Source of the DNA: Kribbella sindirgiensis
GTDB taxonomy: Bacteria > Actinomycetota > Actinomycetes > Propionibacteriales > Kribbellaceae
Reading direction: 5' to 3'
NCBI RefSeq assembly: GCF_004331435.1
Contig: NZ_SJKA01000009.1
Location: 225,336 to 289,335 of the forward strand
DNA: 64,000 bases
Below the pieces are notes generated by a model that was not told where the DNA came from, did no database searches, and saw only the letters and a program-made list of their open reading frames with translations. The translations under genes and the position numbers were made by a program. Positions within the stretch are counted from its first letter, which is position 1; every line of letters starts with the position of its first letter. Shown here in pieces: positions 16,415 to 24,810 of this stretch.

Positions 16415-17902
16415 ATGGCCCCGACTGAGCAGCTCGAGATCGAGACGAAGTACGACGTCGGCACCAGCGTGGTCCTGCCTGCGCTGCACGAGCTGCCCGG
16501 GGTCGCGAGCGTCGCGCAACCGGTCGAGCTCGATCTGGAGGCGGTGTACTACGACACGGCCGAGCTCGACCTGGCCGCTCACAAGGTGACGCTTCGACGG
16601 CGGACCGGAGGTGAAGACGACGGGTGGCACGTGAAGTTTCCGGGGTCCTCCGGCGGACGGCTCGAGGTTCGGCACCCACTCGGCCGGTCCGTGCGCAGCG
16701 TGCCGATCGCAGTCGTCCGTACGGTCCGCGTGCATGTCCGCGACCGGCCGTTGACGCCCGTCGTGACACTGCAGACCCGGCGCATCGTCCATCGGTTGCT
16801 CGACGCGGACGGCGGCGTCCTCGCGGAGGTCGCCGACGACCACGTGACCGCGACGGTTGAGGGCGGCGAGCCGGAGAGCTGGCGCGAGGTGGAGGTCGAG
16901 TTGGTCGACGGCGACCGCCTGCTGCTCGAGGACGCGGGTGAGCTGCTCGAGTCCGCGGGCGCCCGTCCGGCGAGCGGTCCGAGCAAGCTGGCGCGGGCGC
17001 TCGGCGATCGCGTTCCGGCGTACGACGAATGGACCTTGCCGAAGAAGCCGCGGACCTCGGACCTGTTCCGTGCGTACGCCGGCGCGCAGGTGCAGGCGAT
17101 CCGCGAACGGGACCCCGAGGTACGGCGGGACGTTCCCGACTCGATCCACAAGTTCCGGGTCGCGACGCGGCGGCTGCGGTCGGCGCTGGCGACGTACCGT
17201 CCGGTGATCGACCGTACGGCCGGGGACGAGCTGCGGGCCGAGTTGAAGTGGCTGGCCGGTGAGCTCGGGGTCGCCCGGGACGCGGAGGTGCAGCGCGAGC
17301 ACTTCGCCGCCGAGGTCGCGGAACAGCCGGTCGAGCTCGTGATGGGACGCGTCGCGGGGCGGATCGACGACCATCTGCGGCGGGTGTACAAGGACGGGCG
17401 TGCCGGGGCGCTGGCCGCGCTGGAGAGTCCGCGGTACTTCAGGCTGCTCGACGCGCTCGACGACCTGATCGCGAAGCCGCCCGTGACCGGCGACGACCGG
17501 AAGGCGAGCAAGCAGATCGGCGAAATCCTCGACCACGACTACCGGCGGATGCGCAAGGCAGTACGCCGTTCGCAGCAGGCCGAGACCGTCGCGGAACAGG
17601 ACCACGAGCTGCACGAGGTACGAAAGTCCTCGAAACGACTGCGGTACGCCGCGGAGTCCGCCGTACCCGTCCTGTCCGGCGCCGCCGACCTGGCGGAGCG
17701 CGCCGAAGAGGTCCAGGAGATCCTCGGCGAACACCAGGACTCGGTCGTCTCCCGAGAACTCCTCCACCACCTGGCCCTGGAGGTCTACGCCGAAGGCGGC
17801 AACCCCTTCACCTACGGCCGCCTCCACGCCGTCGAAGAATTCCGCGGCAACACCTCCCGCGAAGCCTTCTACAAACTCTGGCCCACCCTCAAATTCAACT
17901 GA
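16415..17902 (+). CDS. CYTH-CHAD domain protein
   Basis: A 495-aa fusion of a CYTH domain (triphosphate tunnel metalloenzyme) and a CHAD helical domain. CYTH begins with the signature EIETKYD (the ExExK motif) and continues with alternating charged strands such as VTLRRRTGGEDDGWHVKFP. CHAD (about residues 205-490) shows its conserved histidines and basic residues in SIHKFRVATRRLRSALATYR and HELHEVRKSSKRLRYAAES. CHAD proteins bind polyphosphate, and CYTH relatives hydrolyse triphosphate or tripolyphosphate, so a polyphosphate-linked role is the family inference. ATG 16415 is used; TTG 16409 is possible. AACACT at 16404-16409 may be a -10. Confidence 0.88.
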   Translation: MAPTEQLEIETKYDVGTSVVLPALHELPGVASVAQPVELDLEAVYYDTAELDLAAHKVTLRRRTGGEDDGWHVKFPGSSGGRLEVRHPLGRSVRSVPIAVVRTVRVHVRDRPLTPVVTLQTRRIVHRLLDADGGVLAEVADDHVTATVEGGEPESWREVEVELVDGDRLLLEDAGELLESAGARPASGPSKLARALGDRVPAYDEWTLPKKPRTSDLFRAYAGAQVQAIRERDPEVRRDVPDSIHKFRVATRRLRSALATYRPVIDRTAGDELRAELKWLAGELGVARDAEVQREHFAAEVAEQPVELVMGRVAGRIDDHLRRVYKDGRAGALAALESPRYFRLLDALDDLIAKPPVTGDDRKASKQIGEILDHDYRRMRKAVRRSQQAETVAEQDHELHEVRKSSKRLRYAAESAVPVLSGAADLAERAEEVQEILGEHQDSVVSRELLHHLALEVYAEGGNPFTYGRLHAVEEFRGNTSREAFYKLWPTLKFN

Positions 17903-17928
17903 CCTTTCCGGCAAGGCCTGGAACGTGC

Positions 17929-17965
17929 GAGACGGACCCGGGCGGGAGGGTGCCGGGTCCGTCTC
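17929..17965. terminator. intrinsic terminator hairpin between convergent genes
   Basis: A 13-bp perfect stem (GAGACGGACCCGG, 17929-17941, with its complement at 17953-17965) and an 11-nt loop lie between the CYTH-CHAD gene and the convergent symporter gene. No long U tract is present, as is common in actinobacteria. Confidence 0.65.
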
Positions 17966-18031
17966 GTGGGGCGGGGGTGGGGCTGCCAGGCAGGTCCGCG
18001 TCACTTCAGCAGGGCCTGCCTGACAGGTCTT

Positions 18032-19678
18032 TCAGTGGGAGACCGCCTTCTCGGCGCCCGCTCCGGTCAGGGAGCGGACCTCCATTTCGGCGAAGCGGTC
18101 GACGTCGACCTGCTCCTTGCTGGTGACCGTTCCGAGCCAGCCGAGGACGAACGCCAGCGGGATCGAGACGATGCCGGGGTTGTCCAGCGGGAACCAGTGG
18201 AAGTCGATGCCGGTGTCGGTGATCATCGACAGGCTCGCACCGGTCTTCTTGTCCACCTTGCCGGAGACGACCGGGCTGAAGATGATCAGGATGATCGTCG
18301 AGGCCAGACCGCCGTAGATGCTCCACAGGGCGCCGCGGGTGTTGAAGCGCCGCCAGAACAGCGAGTACAGGATCGTCGGCAGGTTCGCACTCGCCGCGAC
18401 CGCGAACGCGAGGGCCACCAGGAACGCGATGTTCTGGCCGTTCGCGAAGATACCGCCGATGATCGCGACGATCCCGATCACGACCGCGGTGTACCGCGCC
18501 ACCCGGACCTCACCGTCGCCGCTGATCTGGCCCTTCTTGATGATCTGGCCGTAGATGTCGTGCGCGAACGACGTACTCGCGGTGATCGTCAGGCCGGCGA
18601 CCACGGCCAGGATCGTCGCGAACGCGACCGCCGAGATCACCCCGAGCAGCACCTCGCCGCCGAGCTCGAACGCGAGCAGCGGGGCGGCCGAGTTCGCCTT
18701 GCCGGGCGCAGCCCTGATCGCGTCCGGTCCGACGATCGCGGCAGCGCCGTACCCGAGGACCAGCGTGAACAGGTAGAAGATGCCGATGATCCAGATCGCC
18801 CAGCTGACACTGCGCCGGGCTTCCTTGGAGTCGGGCACCGTGTAGAACCGCATCAGCACGTGCGGCAGGCCGGCGGTGCCGAGCACCAGGGCGAGCGCGA
18901 GCGAGATGAAGTCCAGCTTGGTGACACCAGTGACGCCGTACTGGAGACCGGGGCTGAGCAGCTTCTCGCCGGCCGCCGGGCTCTTGTCGACGGCCGCACC
19001 GAGCAGGCCGGACAGGTTGAAGGTGTACTTCGCCAGCACCCAGATCGTCATGATTCCGGCGCCGATGACCAGCAGGACGGCCTTGACGATCTGCACCCAG
19101 GTGGTGCCCTTCATGCCGCCGACGAGGACGTAGGTGATCATCAGGATGCCGACCACCGCGATCACGATGCTCTGCCCGGCCCGGTTGCTCACGCCGAGCA
19201 GCAGGGCGACCAGACCCCCGGCGCCTGCCATCTGCGCCAGCAGGTAGAAGAAGCAGACGCCGAGGGTCGAGATCGCGGCCGCCATCCGGACGGGCCGCTG
19301 CTTGAGGCGGAACGACAGTACGTCGGCCATCGTGAACCGACCGGTGTTCCGCAGCAGCTCTGCAACTAGTAGCAACGCAACTAGCCACGCGACCAGGAAG
19401 CCGATGGAGTACAGGAAGCCGTCGTACCCGTTCAGCGCGATCGCGCCGGCGATCCCGAGGAACGACGCAGCGGACAGGTAGTCGCCGGCGATCGCGATGC
19501 CGTTCTGCGGGCCGGTGAAGGACCGGCCGCCGGCGTAGAAGTCGGCCGCGGTCTTGTTGTTCCGCGACGCCCGGAAGACGATCGCCAGCGTGGCCAGCAC
19601 GAACAGCGCGAAGATCGCGATGTTGACGGTCGGGTTGCCGATATCCGTTGCCATCGGCAACATGAGCGGGGCGGTCAC
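18032..19678 (-). CDS. actP: sodium:solute symporter, cation/acetate type
   Basis: A 548-aa SSS-family permease like ActP, which takes up acetate or short monocarboxylates with a cation. It has about 13-14 helices and the family stretches SFTGPQNGIAIAGDYLSAAS, FLGIAGAIALNGYDGFLYS, GGMKGTTWVQIVKAVLL and LPHVLMRFYTVPDSKEARRS. GTG 19678 overlaps the stop of the upstream DUF485 gene by 4 bp, as in the E. coli yjcH-actP pair, so the two form one operon. A CRP-like site lies upstream of the operon. The substrate is inferred from the family; pyruvate or propionate are alternatives. Confidence 0.85.
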   Translation of the reverse strand: MTAPLMLPMATDIGNPTVNIAIFALFVLATLAIVFRASRNNKTAADFYAGGRSFTGPQNGIAIAGDYLSAASFLGIAGAIALNGYDGFLYSIGFLVAWLVALLLVAELLRNTGRFTMADVLSFRLKQRPVRMAAAISTLGVCFFYLLAQMAGAGGLVALLLGVSNRAGQSIVIAVVGILMITYVLVGGMKGTTWVQIVKAVLLVIGAGIMTIWVLAKYTFNLSGLLGAAVDKSPAAGEKLLSPGLQYGVTGVTKLDFISLALALVLGTAGLPHVLMRFYTVPDSKEARRSVSWAIWIIGIFYLFTLVLGYGAAAIVGPDAIRAAPGKANSAAPLLAFELGGEVLLGVISAVAFATILAVVAGLTITASTSFAHDIYGQIIKKGQISGDGEVRVARYTAVVIGIVAIIGGIFANGQNIAFLVALAFAVAASANLPTILYSLFWRRFNTRGALWSIYGGLASTIILIIFSPVVSGKVDKKTGASLSMITDTGIDFHWFPLDNPGIVSIPLAFVLGWLGTVTSKEQVDVDRFAEMEVRSLTGAGAEKAVSH

Positions 19679-20007
19679 TGCGGTTCTCCCTCGATCTGGT
19701 GGCGCAGCTTCTCGGCGTCCGGGTCGATCCGGCGGTCCGCCCAGCGGACGTAGATCATCGTGATCGCGAACGTCGACACGAACTGCCCGAGGCCGAACAG
19801 CAGGGCCACGGTGATGTTCCCGCCGACCTTCTGCGACATGAACCCGTGCGCGTAGTCGGCGAGCAGGACGTAGACGAAGTACCAGACCAGGAACAGCGCG
19901 GTCATCGGGAACACGAAGCGCCGGAACCGGCGACGCAACTCGGAGAAGTCCGGTGACAACTGGACATCCCGGTACGACGTCAGGTCCGAATCGCGCATAT
20001 CACTCAT
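19675..20007 (-). CDS. DUF485 membrane protein (YjcH-like)
   Basis: A 110-aa inner-membrane protein with two helices (FPMTALFLVWYFVYVLLADY and VALLFGLGQFVSTFAITMIY). FSELRRRFRRFVFP and the terminal RWADRRIDPDAEKLR are typical of DUF485 proteins, found next to ActP-type symporters in many bacteria. It is probably an accessory or assembly partner of the symporter gene it overlaps. ATG 20007 is preceded by GGAGGT on its strand (TGTGGAGGTCTCGCGATG). Confidence 0.85.
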   Translation of the reverse strand: MSDMRDSDLTSYRDVQLSPDFSELRRRFRRFVFPMTALFLVWYFVYVLLADYAHGFMSQKVGGNITVALLFGLGQFVSTFAITMIYVRWADRRIDPDAEKLRHQIEGEPQ

Positions 20008-20071
20008 CGCGAGACCTCCACAGAGGGGACAGTGCCGGGCGGAAAGGAGCCGGCGAGGTGCTGGCTCGTAC

Positions 20072-20087
20072 TGTGGCCCGGGTCACG
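20072..20087. promoter_or_regulatory. CRP-like palindrome upstream of the actP operon
   Basis: TGTGGCCCGGGTCACG matches the CRP/GlxR pattern TGTGA-N6-TCACA at 8 of 10 positions with the GTG-N8-CAC core intact. It lies 65-80 bp before the DUF485 start. Acetate permeases are CRP/GlxR targets in other actinobacteria. Confidence 0.45.
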
Positions 20088-20192
20088 GCACTCTCAACAG
20101 CACCGGCGCGCACCGCGTCGCTCAGCGGAGCACACCAGTCGTTCGGTGGATCACTCAACTGCGCCGAGCGGTAGGAATCACGCGACGAACGG

Positions 20193-21731
20193 CTACCTGC
20201 TCGGCAGGCCGCGGTCCACGTCGACCGCTTCGGGGGTGTGCAGGCGGACCATGCTGCGGGCGGTGCCGGCCGGGATGCGGTGCGGGGTCAGCTTCGAGAC
20301 CACGATGACGGTGAGGAAGGCGAGCGGCATCGTCCACGCGGCCGGCTGACCGACGAGTGCCCGCGGCCAGCCGCCCTCTGGCGCGCCGGCCACGTTCACG
20401 AGGGCGGCCGCACTGGCCGCGATCCCGCCGACGACCAGCCCGGCCGCGGCGCCGGTCGTCGACATCCGCCGCCACCAGATCCCCAGTACCAGCAGGGGAC
20501 AGAACGTCGACGCGGCCAGCGCGAACGCGAGTCCCACGGTGTCCGCGAGGCTCAGCGCCCCGGTCACCGTGAACGCCAGGTACGGCACGATCATCGCAAT
20601 CAGCGCCGCGATCCGGAAGCTGTTCACCGCGACGTAGTCGCCACCGGTCCACCGGTGCAGCCGGCTCCGCAACAGGTCCTGGTCGATCACTCCGGCGATC
20701 GCGACGGTCAGCCCCGACGACGTCGACAGGAACGCCGCGAACGCCCCGGCCGCGACCAGTGCACCGAGCAGATCGCCTGTGGTACCAGGGAAAACTCGCC
20801 CGGGCAGCTCCAGTACGACGGTGTCCCCGCCCGCACCCACCAGGTCCGGTGCGAACGTCCGGCCGAGGACGGCGTACATCGGGGGGAAGAGGTAGAACAG
20901 CCCGAGCAACGCCAGGACGACGACGGTCGTACGCCGGGCCGCGCGGCCGTCGGGATTGGTGTAGAAGCGGACCAGGACGTGTGGGAGCCCCATCGTCCCG
21001 AAACAAAGGGCCAGGAGCAGCGAATAGGTCGCGTACAGCGGGTGGTCGCGACCGCCCGCGCGGGACAGCGGCTCGGCCCATTCGGCGGCCGCGCCGTGCA
21101 GCGAGTCGAGGACGCCGACGGGCTGGTGCCAGGCGAGCAGGATGACGAAGATCGGTGTCGCGAGCGCGGTCAGCTTGAGCCAGTACTGGAAGGCCTGAAC
21201 GAACGTGATCGACCGCATCCCGCCCGCGGCCACGTTGATCACCACGATCACCGCGACGATCATCGCACCCACCTGCGGTGGCGCGCCCGTGACGGTTTGG
21301 ACGGCGAGGCCGGCGCCGTGCAGTTGCGGCAGGAGGTAGAGCGTCCCGATACCGACGACGAGCCCGGCGCAGATCCGCCGTACGACGGGGGACTCGAAGC
21401 GGGTCTCGGCGAAGTCGGGCAGCGTGTACGCACCGGACCGGCGTAGGGGAGCGGCGACCAGGACCAGCAGCATCAGGTACCCGACGGTGTAGCCGACCGA
21501 GAACCACAGCATGTCGGCGCCGTTCACCAGCACCAGGCCCGCGACGCCGAGGAACGACGCGGCGGACAGGTACTCGCCGCTGATCGCCGACGCGTTCCAG
21601 CGCGGGCTGACGGCGCGACTGGCGACGTAGAAGTCGCTGGTGGTCCGGGAGATCCGAAGACCGAACAGCCCGATCCCGATCGTTGCCACGACCACCAGTC
21701 CGATCGCGGTCAAGCTGATTGCCGGCGACAT
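20193..21731 (-). CDS. second sodium:solute symporter (ActP/MctC-like)
   Basis: A 512-aa SSS transporter with about 13 helices, paralogous to the gene downstream. Shared family stretches are RAVSPRWNASAISGEYLSAA, SFLGVAGLVLVNGADMLW, GGMRSITFVQAFQYWLKLT and LPHVLVRFYTNPDGRAARRT. It is probably a monocarboxylate:cation symporter. It lies just downstream of a small two-helix membrane protein and a LytS/LytTR-type two-component pair, all on the minus strand, suggesting that the system senses and induces its uptake substrate, as in pyruvate-sensing LytS-type systems. ATG 21731 is separated by 2 bp from the upstream stop. Confidence 0.83.
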   Translation of the reverse strand: MSPAISLTAIGLVVVATIGIGLFGLRISRTTSDFYVASRAVSPRWNASAISGEYLSAASFLGVAGLVLVNGADMLWFSVGYTVGYLMLLVLVAAPLRRSGAYTLPDFAETRFESPVVRRICAGLVVGIGTLYLLPQLHGAGLAVQTVTGAPPQVGAMIVAVIVVINVAAGGMRSITFVQAFQYWLKLTALATPIFVILLAWHQPVGVLDSLHGAAAEWAEPLSRAGGRDHPLYATYSLLLALCFGTMGLPHVLVRFYTNPDGRAARRTTVVVLALLGLFYLFPPMYAVLGRTFAPDLVGAGGDTVVLELPGRVFPGTTGDLLGALVAAGAFAAFLSTSSGLTVAIAGVIDQDLLRSRLHRWTGGDYVAVNSFRIAALIAMIVPYLAFTVTGALSLADTVGLAFALAASTFCPLLVLGIWWRRMSTTGAAAGLVVGGIAASAAALVNVAGAPEGGWPRALVGQPAAWTMPLAFLTVIVVSKLTPHRIPAGTARSMVRLHTPEAVDVDRGLPSR

Positions 21732-21733
21732 CG

Positions 21734-22114
21734 CTACTGCCGCCCCACGAACTCGGTGAACTCTGCTTCGATCCGTTCGGCGTTGCGGACGTAGATGCGC
21801 GCGGCGACGTACATGACCGGGTACACCAGGATGCCGAGGACGACCCAGGGCAGCGGCAGACCCAGCACCGACAGTGTGCGGGTCGGCGGGACCAGCCAGA
21901 ACAGCAGCGGGATGCTGCCGAGCACGAGCACCACACTGCCGATGACGACCAGGGTGAGCCGCAGCTGGGACTGGATCAGCGACTGCATGTAGACCTGGCC
22001 GAGGCGGGTCTGCTCGTCGATCTCACGCGCACCAGTGGGCAGGATGGGTCGCCGGGCCGCACTGGTCCGTGGACTGGTGACGCGGACCCTGCGCGGTCCG
22101 TCCGGCGTACTCAA
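21734..22114 (-). CDS. small membrane partner of the SSS transporter
   Basis: A 126-aa protein with a basic N-terminus and two hydrophobic helices (LRLTLVVIGSVVLVLGSIPL and LPLPWVVLGILVYPVMYVAA), followed by RIYVRNAERIEAEFTEFVG. The arrangement resembles DUF485-like small subunits placed before sodium:solute symporters. It sits between the response-regulator gene (1-bp gap) and the transporter (2-bp gap), so it is part of the same operon. The function as accessory subunit is inferred from position. Confidence 0.7.
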   Translation of the reverse strand: MSTPDGPRRVRVTSPRTSAARRPILPTGAREIDEQTRLGQVYMQSLIQSQLRLTLVVIGSVVLVLGSIPLLFWLVPPTRTLSVLGLPLPWVVLGILVYPVMYVAARIYVRNAERIEAEFTEFVGRQ

Positions 22115-22115
22115 G

Positions 22116-22859
22116 TCATCTCAACGAGGTCGAACGGACCAGGAGGTCGCGGAGCTCGCGCGTGTGCCGGCGGCTGACCGGGAGCCAGTCGTCACCGACC
22201 CGGACCGCGCAACGGCCGCCGTCCACCCGCATCTCGTCCACGTGCTGCAGAGCGACCAGGGTGCTCCGGTGGATCCGGGTGAAGCCTGCGTCGCGCCAGC
22301 GTTCCTCCAGCGTGCTGAGCGGGATGCGGACCAGATGCGAGTTCTCGCCGGTGTGGAGGCGGGCGTAGTCGCCCTGTGCTTCGACGTACTGGACCGTGGA
22401 GCGCTGGACGAACCTGGTGACGCCGGCGAGCTCCACCGGGATCACCTCGTCGTCCGGTTCTTCCGGTGACGGCGGCGCGGGCGGTGCGCCCTGGGCGATC
22501 ACGCGCTGGATCGCTTGGGACAGGCGTTCCGGCCGCACCGGTTTCATCACGTAGTCGGTGGCCGCCAGCTCGAACGCCGCCACCGCGTGCTCGTCGTACG
22601 CCGTGACGAAGACGATCTGCGGGCTCCTGGAGAACTTGGACAGCACCTTGGCCAGGTCGATACCGTCCAGCCCGGGCATCTTGATGTCGCAGAACACCAC
22701 GTCCAGGTCGCTGGCCTGCAGGATCTTCAGGGCGTCCGGTCCGTTGGTGGCCCTCCGGATCTCGCCGATCCGGGGGTCCTGTTCCAGCAAGTACACCAGT
22801 TCGGCCAGGGCCGGCTCCTCGTCGTCCGCAACCAGCGCGCGCAGGGGAGTGTCGGCCAT
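22116..22859 (-). CDS. LytTR-family response regulator
   Basis: A 247-aa regulator with a receiver domain (about 5-120) and a C-terminal LytTR DNA-binding domain (about 140-245). The phospho-acceptor Asp is in VVFCDIKMPGLDG, with FVTAYDEHAV and the conserved Lys in DYVMKPVRPERL. The LytTR part contains VQYVEAQGDYARLHT and FTRIHRSTLVALQHV. ATG 22859 is preferred because TAGTGT lies 7 nt upstream on the same strand and gives a leaderless start. ATG 22883 behind AGGAG is the alternative and would overlap the kinase gene. It probably activates the downstream symporter genes. Confidence 0.85.
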   Translation of the reverse strand: MADTPLRALVADDEEPALAELVYLLEQDPRIGEIRRATNGPDALKILQASDLDVVFCDIKMPGLDGIDLAKVLSKFSRSPQIVFVTAYDEHAVAAFELAATDYVMKPVRPERLSQAIQRVIAQGAPPAPPSPEEPDDEVIPVELAGVTRFVQRSTVQYVEAQGDYARLHTGENSHLVRIPLSTLEERWRDAGFTRIHRSTLVALQHVDEMRVDGGRCAVRVGDDWLPVSRRHTRELRDLLVRSTSLR

Positions 22860-22869
22860 AAGGCGAACA

Positions 22870-24000
22870 CTACGGCGACGCATGCACTCCTGAGGAGTAT
22901 TTGGGGATGCGGAACGTCACCTTGGTTCCGGCGTCCACGGCGGTCTCCACGACCAGGCCGTACGTGTCGCCGTACACCTGCCGCAGGCGCGCGTCGACGT
23001 TGCCGAGGCCCACCGAGTCGCTGCCGGACTCGCCGGACAGGGCCGCCCGGATCACCTCCGGGTCGCTGCCGGCGCCGTCGTCCTCGACGCTGATCTCCGC
23101 CTCGTTGATCTGGTCGCGGGCGCGGATCGTGATGTTGCCGACTCCCGTCGTACCTTCCAGACCGTGGCGTACGGCGTTCTCCACGAGGGGCTGGACGACC
23201 AGGAACGGGATGACCACCGGGAGCACCTCAGGAGCGATCTGCAGCGACACCTTGAGCCTGTCGCCGAAGCGGGCCTGCTCCAGGACCAGGTACCGCTCCA
23301 CGTTGCGTAGCTCGTCCGCCAGCGTGGTGTACTCGCCACCACGCCGCAGGGCATAGCGGGAGAAGTCTGCGAACTCCAGGAGCAGCTCACGCGCCCTCTC
23401 CGGGTCAGTGCGCACGAACGACGCAATAGCCGCGAGAGCGTTGTAAATGAAGTGCGGGCTGATCTGGGCCCGTAGTGCGCGCAGCTCCGCCTCCATGGCA
23501 CGGGTGCGCTCCTTGTTGAGCTCTGCGAGCTCTACCTGACCAGAGACCCACCTGGCGACCTCCTCGGTCGCTCTGACGAGTGCCGCGGAGGTGTTGTTGC
23601 TGTACGCGACCAGTACGGCGACCACGCGCTCTTCGGTGACGATGGGCGTGACGACCGCTGTACGGATCGGGCATTGCGGGTCGCCGCACGCCACGTCATG
23701 CGCACCGAGCACCGCCGTACGGCCGGAGCGGAGTGTCGGAGCGGCGAGGTCCTTGGCGTCGCGGCGGTGGTTGCTCTCGTACGGTCCACCTACGCCGTCC
23801 CACGCCAGTACGCCGGAGGAGTCGCAGATCGCGATGGCCGCCGTACCCAGGAGGTCTCTCAGGTGGCGGCTGGCCTTGCCGGCCGCGGCTGGTGTCAGGC
23901 CCTCGCGCAGGTGCGGGCTGGCCAACGAGGCGGTATGCAGGGTCGCATACGTCGCCTTGTCGGCCGGAGTCCCGAAATGCTTCCGCCGCCGCGCGAACAC
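22870..24000 (-). CDS. LytS-type sensor histidine kinase
   Basis: A 376-aa kinase lacking the multi-helix LytS membrane domain. The N-terminal part (about 1-170) is GAF-like and soluble and contains ACGDPQCP, whose two Cys residues could bind a metal or sense redox. The catalytic part has the His_kinase signature RAQISPHFIYNALAAIASFV (phospho-His within PHF), ADELRNVERYLVLEQARF, and HATPase motifs VVQPLVENAVRHGLE and VGLGNVDARLRQVYG. GTG 24000 is chosen because the preceding gene stops at 24018 and the GAF-like region starts soon after. It pairs with the LytTR regulator. Confidence 0.83.
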   Translation of the reverse strand: MFARRRKHFGTPADKATYATLHTASLASPHLREGLTPAAAGKASRHLRDLLGTAAIAICDSSGVLAWDGVGGPYESNHRRDAKDLAAPTLRSGRTAVLGAHDVACGDPQCPIRTAVVTPIVTEERVVAVLVAYSNNTSAALVRATEEVARWVSGQVELAELNKERTRAMEAELRALRAQISPHFIYNALAAIASFVRTDPERARELLLEFADFSRYALRRGGEYTTLADELRNVERYLVLEQARFGDRLKVSLQIAPEVLPVVIPFLVVQPLVENAVRHGLEGTTGVGNITIRARDQINEAEISVEDDGAGSDPEVIRAALSGESGSDSVGLGNVDARLRQVYGDTYGLVVETAVDAGTKVTFRIPKYSSGVHASP

Positions 24001-24017
24001 CCCCTGACGGTAACCGC

Positions 24018-24755
24018 TCAGCCCTCTGCGCGCGGCCTGAACGCCTCCAGCGCCTCCGTGTCGGAGTAGTTGTGCAGGAGGTACTCCGCAACCCACTCAG
24101 GACGCCCCGGGTACGTCGACTCGCTCTCGATCCGGGCTGCGGCTCGGGTGGCGTCAAGCGGTGCACGCCGCAGTTGTACGCCGTTCTCGGTCAGGAGCGC
24201 CCAGCTCGGGCCAGGAGCGCCGTACGGCATCCCGACACTGCCTGCGTTCACCACCAGCCGCCGATCGACCTGCCGGGCGAACGGCATATGCGTGTGCCCG
24301 CAGACGACGGTCCTGACGTCATCCGGCAGTCCTGTGAACACCTGCGCCCACCGGGAGATCGGGCTGTCCACCAGCACCATCTCCTCGTCGTCGCGCGGAG
24401 TGGCGTGACAGAACAACACGTCCCCGACCGTCACCGTCGTAGGCAGGCCGGCCAGCAACTCGACCTGGTCCTCCCGCAACTGCCCAGCAGCCCAAGGACT
24501 CACCGCATCCGGAGGTTCTGCGGAGTACGTCCCCCGAGCCATCTCCACCAGCTCTCGGTCCGCGTTACCGCGCACCCACACCACCCGCTCGCCCAGCCCA
24601 GTCAGCAGATCCAGTGTCTCCACCGGCTGCGGCCCACTGGCAATGTCCCCCGCCAGCACGATCAGATCAGCCGCCTGCACATCCGCCTCGCCCAGAACAG
24701 CCTCCAGCGCAGGCAGTACCCCGTGAACATCAGCCAGCACAGCAACCGTGGTCAT
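24018..24755 (-). CDS. metallophosphoesterase (YfcE/MJ0936-like)
   Basis: A 245-aa calcineurin-like phosphoesterase. Metal-binding motifs appear in order: DVHG (residues 9-12), GDIASGP, GNAD, a His in FCHATPRDDEEM, and GHTHMPF. The C-terminal segment carries NAGSVGMPYGAP, typical of the YfcE/MJ0936 group, which hydrolyse phosphodiesters in vitro. The physiological substrate is unknown. It lies upstream of the LytS-type kinase with an 18-bp gap, so the two could share a transcript, though a functional link is not evident. Confidence 0.83.
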   Translation of the reverse strand: MTTVAVLADVHGVLPALEAVLGEADVQAADLIVLAGDIASGPQPVETLDLLTGLGERVVWVRGNADRELVEMARGTYSAEPPDAVSPWAAGQLREDQVELLAGLPTTVTVGDVLFCHATPRDDEEMVLVDSPISRWAQVFTGLPDDVRTVVCGHTHMPFARQVDRRLVVNAGSVGMPYGAPGPSWALLTENGVQLRRAPLDATRAAARIESESTYPGRPEWVAEYLLHNYSDTEALEAFRPRAEG

Positions 24756-24810
24756 GCCCGCAGTCTGCTCCAGAACCCCAGCAGACGTGGGCTGATCTGC
24801 TCAGAGCAGA

